A stretch of DNA of 64,000 nucleotides from Callaeas wilsoni (GCA_013398955.1 VWPU01010320.1:1-64000); one strand, 5' to 3'. Numbered from the stretch's first letter, positions 12,801-24,499 are shown. The notes: a model not told the origin generated them from the letters alone. A program made the numbers and translations.

Positions 12801-15190
12801 TAAATGCCAGTTTTTCAGGGCCAGGGATGGGACCATGAGAGTGAAGCAAATAAGTGTGTGTCTAAATAGGGCGGAGTTTTGGGGGGAGGATGGGAGCAAT
12901 GTGCTTTGGATGGGAGCTGCAGAAGGGGTTCCCAGTGCTCCATGCAGCTCTCCAGGATTTTCTTTCCCCCACATCAGTCTCTGGGTAGTGAAACCCTACC
13001 CAGCCAACACTGAGATGCAAAGTTGTGTTTATGTTCTTGCTTTTCAGTTTATTTTGTTTAGGGGTCGGTCTCTCTGCCATCAAAACCACGGGGATAAAGT
13101 AGTTGGTGTAGCTGCATTTTATTTCACGTGGAGAAAGGTTAAGCGCAATAATGGAGCGGGCATGATGTTCTTTGCTTGCTGGAGATTTTCTGGAGGTTTT
13201 GTTGTTTGTTTTGTGTTGTGTACCTTAGAAATACGTTGTTTGTGTCATATTGCTAAGCTGAGAGATTGTCTGGGCTCTCCTGTATAATCTGGCTGAAAAC
13301 CCACATCTTTGTGGCCAGGAGGGCTGGTGGATCAATTGGATTTCCCAGACTACACCTCATTCCATGCTCGTGTTTTGAGGCCACGTTTGACATGGGTGTT
13401 ACAGTCAGCCACAGGACAGCTTGCCTGGATTTGAAACCAGTCTCCTGCTCCTCCAAATACTTTTCATTTCTGGCCAGCAGTACTTCTGAGGAGGTGGCAT
13501 TTGACCATTATCATGAAGTCATGCTAAGGCATGCCCACTGAGGAGCTCTAATGCGGCCAAAAGAAGCATGCTCAAGTTGTGACTGTTGGGTAATGCAGTA
13601 GTAGCACATGAATAATTCTGTTTTCCAGCTCTTAGAAGGATCAGGGATAGCCAATTTGGAGACCAAAATAACTACTTATCTAATCTCATTCATATTTTTT
13701 CATTCAGGATTTGGATTGTGAGAAACTCTGTGTTATATCAGCTTTTTAAATGGCATCTGGAGCCTTTGGAAAAGTCCTTGAATAATAAGCACATTGAATG
13801 CAATAAGTATTATTGCATGGTCAGAAATGCTTTTCATTTCTTCTATTTTTATGGTCACCATGATTCCAAAGGAAGACAGGAGATGGCTTTGTTTTTCTTT
13901 TACCTCTTAAAAGAGGAAAATGTAAATGATGCATGTTTTGGAGTAATTTTTCTCTTGATTTTCTGCTCCCCTAAGTGATTTGTGACCCAGCTCAGTGTTT
14001 GTGCAGTCTCATTCTGGCTACTTGTAGAGAAGCTTTGCGGGAGCTCGTGGTGTTTAACTCTGCTGTCCTACACTCTCCTCAAGTGAGAGTTCCCCTTCCC
14101 TTTGGGGTCCCCCAGGGAAGGCTGTCCAAGTCATCAACCCCCTGCTGTTGTTCTTGTGAGCAGCCCCAAAGCTTCTGTCCTCTGCCCATGGTCAGTAAGG
14201 ATGTTTATTGCTTCACTTGTCAAACGAAATCTGCTTTGCCATTTTTGTGCCATCTGCTGCAGGAACCTAATTGCTTTTCCAAAACAGGCATTTTGTTTTG
14301 TTTTTTGGTTTTTTTTTTCCCCCCCCCTCTCTTCACTATCAGCTGTAAATAGATGAGAGCTCCTTTCTTGGAGCCAATATAGAGCAAACTTAGTATCAAC
14401 AAGTGGAGAGGGAGTAATGGTGTGCTTGCCTTCTGTGTCAGAGTATCTGATAAAGATCAGTTCATCTTAGTGAAAAATGAAAGGAATTTACTGTATGCGT
14501 AGGAAATATGTAGGAAATACGTTTTGTTATAAATGAACGGATTGAAGTGGTGACAGGCTATGAATCTGACTTGTATGACAAAATGCAGTTATACACTTCT
14601 GAAAGCCTGGAGACTGCTGTGATGAACTGGAAAAAACATTATAATCTGAGCACGTTATTGCTGTCTCTCCTGTGACCCTCCAAGGCAATGGAAAGTCACT
14701 TGATGGGAAGGCTGTTTGCATTAGCAGGCACAGAACTGCTTTCATTGATCCTGGTTCCATGCTTGCAGATCTCTGAGGCTAAATTTAAATAGGTACACTC
14801 AATGTTTCCCAATTTAGAATTAAATACCAGAAGCTATAGGTGTAAAAATCCCTCATAACCAAGACCAATCTCCCCCACAAAACCAAAATGCTGGGAAAGC
14901 CATACATAGGTCATCTTGTCCCTATCCTGTAGGCTGTGTAGGATAATTCCCAAAAGTACATTCACACATGTTTTGTCCATAAACACCACTGTTTATTAAC
15001 AAAATGCAATAAACTGTCATTTTTCAGTGAGGATTGGGATAGTTTGCTGCACTTTCTAGTTTTTAGCAAGGGGAAATAGCTATCATTCTAAAATGTGTTT
15101 CTTGGCCCATGGATATTGCTCATGTGAATTTGAGCAAAAAAAGAAAAACCCTAATGAATGGAAACTTGTAGAAGAGTTACCGGCAGCTGG
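9836..15190. other. Unique non-coding DNA, no gene recognised
   Basis: No repeat family was recognised apart from a T10C9 polypyrimidine tract at 14309-14327. An ATG-led plus-strand frame of 151 codons at 9999-10454 and a 163-codon frame at 12796-13287 are within what chance gives in 64 kb, and neither resembles a protein family I know. Confidence 0.55.
14992..14997 (-). terminator. Possible distal poly(A) signal for the 15.8-16.5 kb candidate gene
   Basis: This is AATAAA on the minus strand, about 780 bases downstream of the stop codon at 15774. It is plausible as a 3' end only if the candidate exon is real. The hexamer alone is common by chance. Confidence 0.2.
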
Positions 15191-15191
15191 T

Positions 15192-15197
15192 TTTATT
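15192..15197 (-). terminator. Possible proximal poly(A) signal for the 15.8-16.5 kb candidate gene
   Basis: This is AATAAA on the minus strand, about 580 bases downstream of the stop at 15774. It carries the same caveat as the distal hexamer: it depends entirely on the candidate exon being transcribed. Confidence 0.2.
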
Positions 15198-15247
15198 ATG
15201 GACCATGGCTCTGACATGATCTCACACACATTTAAGACAAGTGTTAC

Positions 15248-15310
15248 CTCACTGGCTTCAATGGAACTGCTTTTCATTTGCAAGGGAGTAAATGAAGCCA
15301 AAATCAGACA
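15248..15310. repeat. Ancient palindromic amniote repeat, arm 1
   Basis: The segment contains ggcttcaatggaactgc, then ttttcatttgcaagggagtaaatgaagcc, then aaaatcag. It follows a familiar old amniote repeat whose arm reads roughly 'gacttcaatggagttactcc...gtaaatgagagcagaattt'. The likeness is recalled, not computed, and the copy is strongly diverged. A related arm in the opposite orientation lies at 15431-15480. Both fall in the putative 3'UTR of the candidate gene on the minus strand. Confidence 0.4.
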
Positions 15311-15430
15311 GAGACCTAGGGAGACTCTCTGGGAGAGGGTTTTAGTCTGGGAAATGTTCCTTATGTACATATAAAATATATGGGCATATCTGCAGACTGC
15401 AGTAAATGTGTCAGGCCACCTGAGAGAAAG

Positions 15431-15480
15431 AGGCCAAATTCTGCTTTGAGGAGCACCTGTGTAAATCCAAAATGGACTGC
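15431..15480. repeat. Ancient palindromic amniote repeat, arm 2 (opposite orientation)
   Basis: The sequence aggccaaattctgcttt...cacctgtgtaaatcc matches the complementary arm of the same old repeat, which in consensus starts 'ggccaaattctgctc' and continues 'cacctgtgtaaatc'. It is closer to the consensus as I remember it than arm 1. The 120 bases separating the arms are not recognised. The arms may come from one rearranged element or from two separate insertions. Confidence 0.5.
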
Positions 15481-15773
15481 AGGGAAAATGTGCCAGGGAG
15501 GAACAAAGAAGTATCTAATTTTGAGTGCTAGAGTGCATTTTTCTGTTGGGTTTCTCAGGTTTCCTTGATTAGCTGGCTAGAATATACAGTGAAATTAGAC
15601 TGTTCTGCAGGGAGCTCCATGTCTTTTGCTCTGTAGTTTCAACCATATCAAAAGAAGTTGTGTTGATTATTGTGAAGCCAGTGCAGACAAAAGTACCACG
15701 TGTACAGTTATTCTGCCTTGAAAATACCAGAGGAAGCGGTGAAATAAGAGCTGAGTCAACTGTCTCTTCGGAA

Positions 15774-16485
15774 TTATGTAATATTATGTCTTCTTTCAAG
15801 CTCAGCCTTCAGCTCAGCTAAATCTTTCAAGATTGGAGGAAGGTGGCTGTGCTCTATTGAAAATGCAGCTTTGGTCTTGAAAAGGCAGAAGAACTTTAAA
15901 ACTTCTTCAGGTGCAGTAGAAGTGTTAGTTAAGAAGGATATTTTGGTGCTGCAGCAAGTCTGCAGCTGTGAGATGGGCTTTGCTGTTTTTCTGGGTGTGA
16001 GGAAATGCAGTTGAAGATGTTGACAGGTATTGGTTAAGACTGAATAAAGGGCACAAGAGGGGGATTTGCTGTCTTGGTTTGTTGCTCTCCTTATGTTTTG
16101 GTAGTCCTGCTTGCTGCTCTCCTGTACAGCAGCACCTGAGGTACAGGCACACCTGGAACCAGAGCCTGCAGCCTCTTGGGTGTGAGCCTTGAAGTGTTGT
16201 TTTTTAGGCACAGAGTTTAACCCGGCTCTCTGGAATTTGGGAGGATTTCCCACCAGTGTAAACACTGGTTTCAGATGCTTTTTGCTTTGCTCAGTGTTTG
16301 AAACAGTGATGTTTACAGGTGTGTGGTGTAAAGTTTCATTGTAATGTGGTTTGTGGCTGATGCTTCGCACTCCCAGTGATGGAGGGGAAAATGTTTTAAG
16401 ACTATGGAATTCAGTAGTGTTAACTTTCGTTTTTACTTTCCTTGAGGACTTGAAGGAAAGCAGAATGATGGTAATTAAGCTTGAT
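15774..16485 (-). CDS. Candidate terminal coding exon of an unrecognised gene (about 236 residues plus stop)
   Basis: This is the longest open frame in the window. The frame stays open from about 16540 to the TAA at 15774, and at roughly 40% GC so long a run is unlikely by chance. Just upstream on the minus strand is a strong splice acceptor: a pyrimidine-rich stretch (ttgccttcccccttctc) followed by a CTACAG whose AG is at 16487-16486. The exon would therefore start at 16485 in phase 2. There is no usable ATG at its head, which fits an internal start of translation in an earlier exon. The product is rich in Ser, Thr, Lys and Pro and probably disordered. It contains a short Cys-rich stretch (GSGSRCACTSG) and ends in a likely amphipathic helix, LKDLAELKAELERRHNIT. 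I recognise no domain or family. Low-complexity composition and possible poly(A) signals downstream fit a fast-evolving C-terminal exon. It could also be a chance open frame or a decayed retrocopy; a partly overlapping second frame (15569-15799) continues after the stop. Confidence 0.38.
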
Positions 16486-17296
16486 CTGTAGCCCAAAATT
16501 GAGAAGGGGGGAAGGCAATAAAGTACAGGGAGTGTTTTAAATGGCCCTATCTGTGTATTTAAAGCGAGCTCTTAGTGGGGTTACAAGCCACTTCTCAGCC
16601 TGTTACAGGTTTCTTAGTGTTCACTATCTGAGCCAAAGCTAATTACATTGTCCACAGAAAAAGCACAGCGGAAGCTGGTGTCCTTGTGGTTCATACAACT
16701 GCTAATTATTTCCAGTGGTGATGCATAAATATGTTCTTACATAATTGGTCTGAGATCACCAGCTTGTTTCACGTAGATGCTGTTCTGCCATCAGGCAGAA
16801 ATGACTTCTGCCAGCTGCAGTGCCCTGCCAGATTCGCAGTGGTAGGACTGGAGTAGAGAGCCTACTGCTGAAAGCATTGGGGATGAGATTTTTAGATTCC
16901 CTGGATCTTCTCCCTGAGGAAATTAAATGCTGCTGAGAGAGAAACTCCAGTAGGAGAGCTCGTCTGAATACAGCACAGAAAACCTTTTCTTCTGCTTGCT
17001 TCCGCATTCTTCTGTCTCAAAAACCACCCCATATTTCTATTTTAATATTGTCGTTAGTCGAACAGTGCTTACCAAATTCAATCTGCCCTTGTACAAGCTA
17101 AACAACACTGTGCATGTTGTAGATCCCTTCACTGAGACAAAAATGGCCAAGGTCATGTGGAAAGTCAGTGAGAGAGGTAGGGGCAGAGGCTGGGACTTCT
17201 GTCTCCTACAGCAAGACCCACAGATCTATAATATGCTGTCATCCCAGGGAATAATATCCATGGGTGTCCTAGATTGGGCCAGGATTAATTTTTTAC

Positions 17297-17640
17297 AGTA
17301 GCTTGGGGGTGCTGGTGGAGGAGAGGCTTGATGTGACCTGGCAGTGTGAACTTTCAGCCCAGAAAGCCAGTTTTGTCCTGGGCTGCATCCAAAGCAGTGT
17401 GGGCAGCAGGGGAGGGAGGCAATTCTGCCACTCAGCTCTGGTGATACCCCACCCATGTGTGCTGCACCCACTTCTGTGGGCCCCAGCACAAAAAGGACAT
17501 CAGCCTGTTGGAGCGAATCCAGAGGCAGTCACCAGGTGGTGGATCAGAGGGTTGGAGCTCCTCTCCTACAGCAAAAGGCTGAGAGAACTGGCTTTGTTCA
17601 CCCTGGAGAAGAGAAGGCCTCAGAGTAACCTGGGCTTGGG
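17297..17640 (+). mobile_element. CR1 LINE fragment, reverse-transcriptase C-terminus
   Basis: The plus strand reads as the end of CR1 ORF2. Translated landmarks are GVLVEERLDV, a LGCIQSSVGSR block, SALV, LLWAPAQK, RGLELLSYSKRLRELALFTLEKRR. These match the conserved CR1 order: GVLVD..., GCI..SVASR, SALVRPHLEY, FWAP, GLE.LSYE.RLRELGLFSLEKRR. The alignment carries several substitutions that break conserved positions (for example around the PHLEYC segment), so it is an inactive 5'- and 3'-truncated copy. It inserts in the sense direction relative to the window, about 290 bases to the right of the weak ATG-led frame at 16756-17007. Sequence from 17640 to about 17720 no longer follows CR1 clearly. 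CR1 is the dominant LINE of birds. Confidence 0.93.
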
Positions 17641-17724
17641 TGCAGGAATGCAGTGTAGGATGGAGAGCTCAGACAGATGGTGTTGCATCCATTTCTGCCA
17701 TGCCCAAAAGCGATGCTGTAGCTG

Positions 17725-20700
17725 AAACAAGCGTGTCAGAAATGAACAGCTAGAGTTTTATGCTGCAGCACATCTGTGGCAGAAAGAGCTGTTCCTGTAT
17801 ACCCTCCTGTCTTTCTCATACAACTTTGGTGCTGCCTGCTGCACAAAGGAGCACAAAAGGATCTCTCTGAAGAGCCAGAAAGAAAATTTCTGTGCTGCGT
17901 GTGACTTTGCATTTATACAGGTGCAATTGGCTTCAACTGAAGGGCCATTTTGATGAGATAGAATGTCTCATTTGTATCTTAGATATAAATTACATTTTGA
18001 CATTTACATGAGTAGTAGCAAACAAACGCACTCCACTTGTGTTGGTGCTCCTGTGTGCGTGAAAGATGACCTGTCCTCCTTCTCCATATGCATTTTCTCT
18101 GTGGACATAATGCCCCTATTCAGTATTCATAAAGACAGTAGTGGCTACCCAACTTGGCTGCTTGATGAGGAGAGGCATTTGCAGAATTCCACCCAGCTGA
18201 AATCACTGATTCTGCAAATGGAATTTGTTTATACATTTTTTCTTCATTAAAAAAAATGCAGTTAGTGGTTTACAATGTTTATATGGCTAGCACCAGCTGA
18301 ATCTTGTTCCAGTCCATCGCATGCTATTTTAACGTGACCTACAATAAGCATTGTGCAAAAAAATTCTGACTGGGATGTCCAATGTTAAGTTCCAATTCCC
18401 ACTGCAAGTAAGGAGCTTTGTCAAGCTGAATTAATCTCCTTAGGTGATATCAGGAGCAGTTTGATTTTTTTATGTTTTTTTTTCCAAGGGATAGAAACAA
18501 AGGAGACCGAATAGAAGTAAGATGGTATGCTGCAAATTTAAGGGATTAGATCTTGAGCTGTTGTGTTATATTGAAGAATGAAGTCAATTCACGGCCCAAT
18601 TTTCACCTTTTCAATTCAGCGATCCCTACAATCCCTTTTGGGGAGCCAGCTGTGCTCACATCCACCAGGGCAAGGGTGTCAGTTCAGAACTTTGGAGTGT
18701 GCCAGCAATACTAAGAGGACATAGTGTCAAACATGCTGTTCTGTATGAAACTGAGTGACAGCACTGTCCCAGACTGCTTCTTTTTACCTGATTACTTTAT
18801 TTTGTATGTCTTTTGCTTCTCTTTATTGATCACATACTGCTTCTGGTTTAATATCACAGCAATAGAAAGCTTGTGGACAATTTATTTAAGTCGCTTTTAG
18901 GCAATTCCGTTGTAGCACTATACTGCTTATTGCATAGAAACCTGAGCAATCTCAGTCCAGGTTTACCTCTCAAGTTCATTTCTAAGCACTTGTCATTCTA
19001 CAGAATATATCTCAAAGCGGTGCAAAGAGAGCAATTGTTTCCCCTCTCCCTTAAGACTGAAGAAAGCTTCTACGTTCACTAGAGTACTAAATAAAGGGTT
19101 CTAGAGAAAAATGCCAGCTTTGAAAATCCCCCAGCACGTTGTTCAGAGGTGACCCTTACAGACAGCGAAATACCTTTAGGAGTGTTGCACATCAGAAGTT
19201 GCAGGCACTCTCCTGTTTGTGCTCTGTGGCGTCATATTTCCAGCAACTTTTGAAAGTAATCATTCCTCTTTTGGGTTGCCCTGTGGCACATGCACAATAA
19301 AATCTGATTTTTGCCAAAACTGTGTTTTTAGGAACTTTTGTGTCATCATTCTGATTGGGAGTTACTCTCCTAAAAGAGCAGCTCTGGCCATTGTGGGGAT
19401 TTTTGTCAATGCCTGTTCAATACCATTTTGGCATTTCTTCTCCTACTAACAGCTGATGCTGACTGCCTGAAGAAATATGTGCCTGCCCATGACTTTCACC
19501 CATCTGAATCCATTCAGTGGCTTCACATTTCCTAGCTTGTAGTTGTGCTCACTGAGGGGAATGGGACCTGAAATTTAATTTTGAATGCTGTTTTGTCTTC
19601 AAATAGCTCAGTCATTGCTCCATGGCCAGAAGTACCAGATTTTGTTAGGACCCTCAGCTGCTGACATCAGCCTCAGAATATCATTTCTCATGCATAAATT
19701 TATGTAGATTGAGAAAAGCTTCACTTGACAGAGATCAAAGATTTAAGCATTTAGATAATTGGTGTCTAATTATCATAGCCTTGGTAATGTGACAGGCAAA
19801 AAGAGAAAAGGATATTAAGTTATTTTGAGCTATCAGATAAGAAATATAGATCCTGTAGTACATGCTAGCTGCAGTATTTCAGTTTTTAAAATGTGTGTAT
19901 GGTTAGCAGCTTTAGGCACTTGGTGCTGTCTTTGATTATAACAGTGCTGAACTTTAGCTGCGAAATTGAAACTTGTGATTTTCTAGTACATCAGTGAGTG
20001 AAACCTAAACCCGTGTAATCTGTAAAAATAAATGTAATTACTTTAGCAAATGTGTTACAGCTGGCCAGGTTTAACATTAGGGTACCTGTTTCTTACAGCT
20101 GACTGGTGTCAGAAGACAGAGGTGATGGCTTGAGCTGTGCTTTGTAGGCAGAATGGAAGAGAAAAATTATTGCTTTGCATTCTTCTATGCGTACATTAAA
20201 GTGAATTAAACAGAGTTGCAGATCTGACCTCTGACACTTCTTCCCACTATTTTCTTCTGTTTAAAGCATCTTGGTGAAAGTAGCTTTTTTTCATTTCAAA
20301 ATGTCTGGTAAAACTGTAGTTAAGCGGGCAGCTTCAAAATTGAACACTTGATAAAATCTTCAAGAACACCTGAGGCATCTGAAGCTGTGACTGATCTCTT
20401 TCAAGGTGGTACTCTGCTAGAACAGAGGATGGGACTCTGTTGCACTCCTTTTCTGATGGTGCTTTGGTTTTGCTTTAGCAGAATTTCTGCCTTTTTCTCT
20501 TGGTTACTCATCTAGCAAACGCATTTGAGATTTCTGCAGTAGCACAGAGGGAAAGGGCTGAGTGCAGCAAAGCACTCCAGAGTTGGTCAGTGATTGCTCT
20601 GGTGAAAATAAGCTCATGAAAGGCTGTACAAGATATTTCTCTGGTCAGAGCACTGGCACAAAGCACTGCCTGCACTGGTGCAGATCTCTTCTTTATTCTC

Positions 20701-23700
20701 CAGACCTGGGCATCATTTCCTGTTGTGGATAGAACCTTATTAATCTGCTATAATAGTACACTTGTTTCCTGATATTTTGGAAATTTCAACAGCTATTTTT
20801 CACAGGAATGCTGTGGCTTGAGGCTTAATTAGGGCCTACAAAGTGATTGCAGGTCCTTTAATGAAAGGTGCCCTGGAAGTGATAAGTGCATTGTGATGTT
20901 ATTAACTAAAGTGATGCCTACCAAGAACTAGTGGTAGATAAGGCTGTCATCAACTGCTAAGCTTTTCTGTTCCTGCTCTTTGATCTTGCAGGTTTTTAGT
21001 TCTTCGACTTCAGCAGTTTTGAAATTCCCCTCTAAAAAGTACGTGTGCTGGTGAAGTAATGCGGACCAACTGATTTTTCGGTCACTAATTCAAACAATTG
21101 GAGCAAATTATTAGGTTTACAATTTCAGTCTCAATTCAGAGAATTGGGGTTTTTAGAATTGCTTTCTGGTAGGCTTAACATTTAGGACTAACTGTCTTGA
21201 GTAGCCAGGGTATGTTACAGGACGAGAGTACACGTGGGATCTTCCTGAGAGGTGGCCTCATCCTTGTTCTCACATACGGTGGTCTTTCCAAGAGTCGTTT
21301 TTCTCCTGTGAGATGTTACTGGGAGTGTTTCTGTGGCATCGGTAACAACTCTGTATCTTGCTCTTAACCATCCTGGATCTCATGCAGCGTCTGGAAAGAA
21401 AAACTACAGTGAAGACCTAAACTTTGTGGGGCGTTTTGTTTTGTTTTGCCATTTTTTTTAGAGAAGCAAAGTTGTAGTTTCTGAATGACCTGCAGACATT
21501 ATGTGGGCAAAATTCCTGCTTTGAATGGTTACCAGGATAATTCTGCATTTTGTATGTCCTGAGAAACTTGTAGCTAGGATTTGTTTTGTTTGCTTGCAAA
21601 AGAAAATTAATATATCATGATGGGCAATGCATGGCACATAAGTCAAATTACACAGACAACTGAGGATTTTTGTGTTCTTGTATCTGTCTGTGGATAATAT
21701 TTAGAAATGAAAGTCATTTAGAAACCTTAAAGAATTTTGGCTGCCTTTCAGAAATGGTAGAGTTAAGTCAATAAAATGCTCAGTAGAGATTGTACGTCTC
21801 CAAACATATTTTATCTTGACAGATTATATACTATTGAGAGCTGCAGCCATGACTTGAAGCCAAGTTGGGAAAAGAACACTTCTGTTACAGGGCTGCATTT
21901 GATGGGAATCTGAGGAGGGGAAGGGAGAGAATTGTGTGTGCTCTGAGAACGCCAAATGCAGAAAGCTGAACTCCTGGGTTCTGTAAATCACTGTAGCATC
22001 AGTAGGTCTTTACTGATTTACATCTCTTGGGCATCTGTTTTGGTTTTTATTTTACACAAACCTAATTTCTCTGGATGCATGAAAGCATAGGGTTTTAATA
22101 GAAGTTATATTGATGGGCAGTAGCTTGGAGTCTGTGTATTAAGGTTTGTAGTCGGTATCACTGACTTTGAAAAAAATAAAGGAAGTAAAATGGGCAAGTG
22201 TGGTAATGTCTGGCCTCCATGTCCTGGATCAGATTGGTCCATGATTTCTCTGCACTGATGTGGCTCCACTGAAGTTTGCTCATCAAACATCTTACTTTTA
22301 TGCCAGTGGGTTACTGGAAAGAATAGGATTTCTGGGTAGGAAACTGCAAATTACGAGTTGTGTGCCTTTAGAACAGACACTTTATTGCCCTTTGGGTCCT
22401 CCCATCTGAAAAGAATGTGAAAAATACATTCAAATAGCAAGGAAGGTAAAACCTGTCTCTGTGACAGCTGAAGGAAGCTCAGTAGACCTAGTCACACCAT
22501 TGCAGGGTTGTAACTCTTTGGGTTTATGGAGGCAGGAAAGTGGTGCTGTGGAGCACCAAAGTGCCTTATCTCTGTTTTACTTAGCTGCACGTGAGCAATG
22601 TGGAGTCCTGCTCTTTTATCCCAGTGAGAGGCTCCATGAAAAGGTTGAGGTCTGACACAGGTGTTTGTTCCTCCCCTCTTTTGGGAAGGTAAACTCATTC
22701 TGCAGGTACTAAAGGAAACTTATATTCCGGCATTACAGAATGGATATGAGCTGCAACAGCTGCTCTCGAGGGCAGGGAAGAGCAACTTTAAAGTGAATCT
22801 GGGTGGTACTTTTGGCCCACTTAATTAGCAGAGGATGGAATGGTTTGGGGTTAAAGTTGTGAAAGAATTATAGAGGATTTAAATTTACTTCTCGGTCATC
22901 CCATATGAGCATTGGCAAGACTTTTAAGAAGGGAGTTTAGAAAGTTTAAATTTGAGAGTCTGTTCTCCTGAAACCTTTGCTTTGGGGAGTCTTTAATGTA
23001 GTGTAGATCCTCTAGGAAGGCACAGTTGGACTATTGGTGGTTGGTGACTTCCCCTTTTGCCTGTCCCCTCAGAAGCCTGACTTCTAAAAGACCCTGAGCA
23101 CTCTTCAGCTAAGGAGGAGCTACAATAGGAATGTTTGTCAGGCGGAGTGTCTTAAAAATAATTATGCCCATAAGTCACACAGCAGTATGCAGCACCTAAT
23201 AGTTATGTGGAAAGGTTTGTGTTAAAGTTTTTGATTATTTTCCTTCATAAAAGTATCTTGAGAAGATATTTTGTTGTTGCTAGTATTAAAATAGATATTT
23301 TGGACTGTTATGCATCAATTGATTTTAAAAAAATTTGGAGGAATGTTTATTTTTTTCCTCGTTAGATGTTCTGTTCTGGAGTCAATGAACAGTGGTGTGA
23401 AGCTGACAAGGGATGCAGTTCAAAATGCAGTGCTTGACTGCAGTGTGGAGGCAGCTGTTGGGAATTAAAAACCCCAGAGGACCACCCTTCCCCACCATGG
23501 CTGTGTGTGTTGGCCTGATAGGTGTCACCTGTCCATAAAGTCTTTCTTGATCCATTATCTGTCAGATAATTATCTTGGGGAGGCTGGGGTGGTGCTGTTT
23601 GCACAGAGTGAGGTTGACCACCATGGAATTACTTCTCTCATGCGAGAGGAGAAAGCAGCTCCTATGGGAAATACATTTGAATTATATCATTCATCCCTTC

Positions 23701-24025
23701 ATTACCTCAGGGGTGGGAGGCATGGAGAGCTAGTGGTGAAATGACTGACAGGGAGAATTTAATGGGATGTCAAGGGCAGCTTTCTCCAGCCTCCCTGAAC
23801 TCAGCCAGTGCTGCGTGGCATGGTGTGCTCTCCTCTGCTGTGAGGTAGGTACCAGACAACTTTTTCTTTCTCCTTTCAGTGTTCACAGAGTGAGGGTGAA
23901 ACTGGGCTGTACTGGAGCCATTTCACAAGGACGGGGCAATTGCCTTGTACTGTATTGTACTGACTTCAGCAAAAGCAGGAGCAAATCCTTAGGGTCCAGG
24001 AGCAGCAGTAAGGAAGTGTAGCATG
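17725..24025. other. Unique non-coding DNA, no gene recognised
   Basis: No repeat or credible exon was recognised. The stretch at 19680-20060 is AT-rich, with several homeodomain-type TAATTA/ATTA sites and a TCF/LEF-like ATCAAAG. It is the part most like a conserved enhancer, but conservation cannot be seen from one sequence. Confidence 0.5.
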
Positions 24026-24033
24026 TTCAATAA

Positions 24034-24490
24034 TGTGGAAGCTATGTCTTTTTTTTCTTCATGGTGAGGTCCTATATTTGAATCGAGAACTCTCACTAGC
24101 CAAAGACTTTATTGTGGGAGTAAACGGACTATGCATGATCCAATATGAATCCAGCAGAAGCCACTTTATTGCCCCGAAGCACCCTTATTATACACTGTGC
24201 TCCCTCTGTCTAGGTGTCCACACATTACATGATTGGCAAAGCAACGTACACACATAAAACATGGAATGATTTAATTGGATCTCTGGCTCTGTTCGCCCGG
24301 CTACCATGCACCTATTCACACAAATCATCAGACAGTTTTCTATCTCTGTTTGTTTTTCTTCGGCTGCTGTCCCTCTGTCCTTGAAGCATCAGCATTCTCT
24401 CACTGTGTACGTTTTCTACGTGCTCTGTTCACTTCTCCTTATGGCTGGTGCACCATGTGTCCATTTTCTTGCAAAAACTCTGTCTCCACA
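24034..24490 (-). mobile_element. Solitary LTR of an avian endogenous retrovirus (old, non-coding)
   Basis: The 457-bp block begins TGTGGA and ends TCCACA on the plus strand, giving the TG...CA termini expected of an LTR. Read on the minus strand it has promoter-type signals in the right order: a CCAAT box (ATTGG at 24232-24236 on plus), a TATA-like TATAATAA (24192-24185), and then AATAAA at 24170-24165, with a second AATAAA at 24113-24108. This CCAAT-TATA-AATAAA compact arrangement is typical of avian ERV LTRs. No internal gag, pol or env sequence flanks it on either side, so it is a solo LTR. No direct target-site duplication is present. Instead the flanks are inverted (TTCAATAA left, TTATTGAA right), extending the terminal inverted repeat to 14 bases. 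The family name is not recognised. Confidence 0.6.
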
Positions 24491-24499
24491 TTATTGAAT

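Noticed and set aside
12796..13287. 163-codon plus-strand frame
   Set aside because: Non-ATG start in context, no family likeness, overlapping open frames on both strands.
17640..17725. Continuation of CR1 beyond 17640
   Set aside because: After LEKRR the sequence no longer follows the CR1 order I know, so the element was ended at 17640.
22370..22440. Weak MIR-like phrase (cctcccatctgaaaagaatg)
   Set aside because: Only one short block matches and the neighbouring MIR landmarks are missing.
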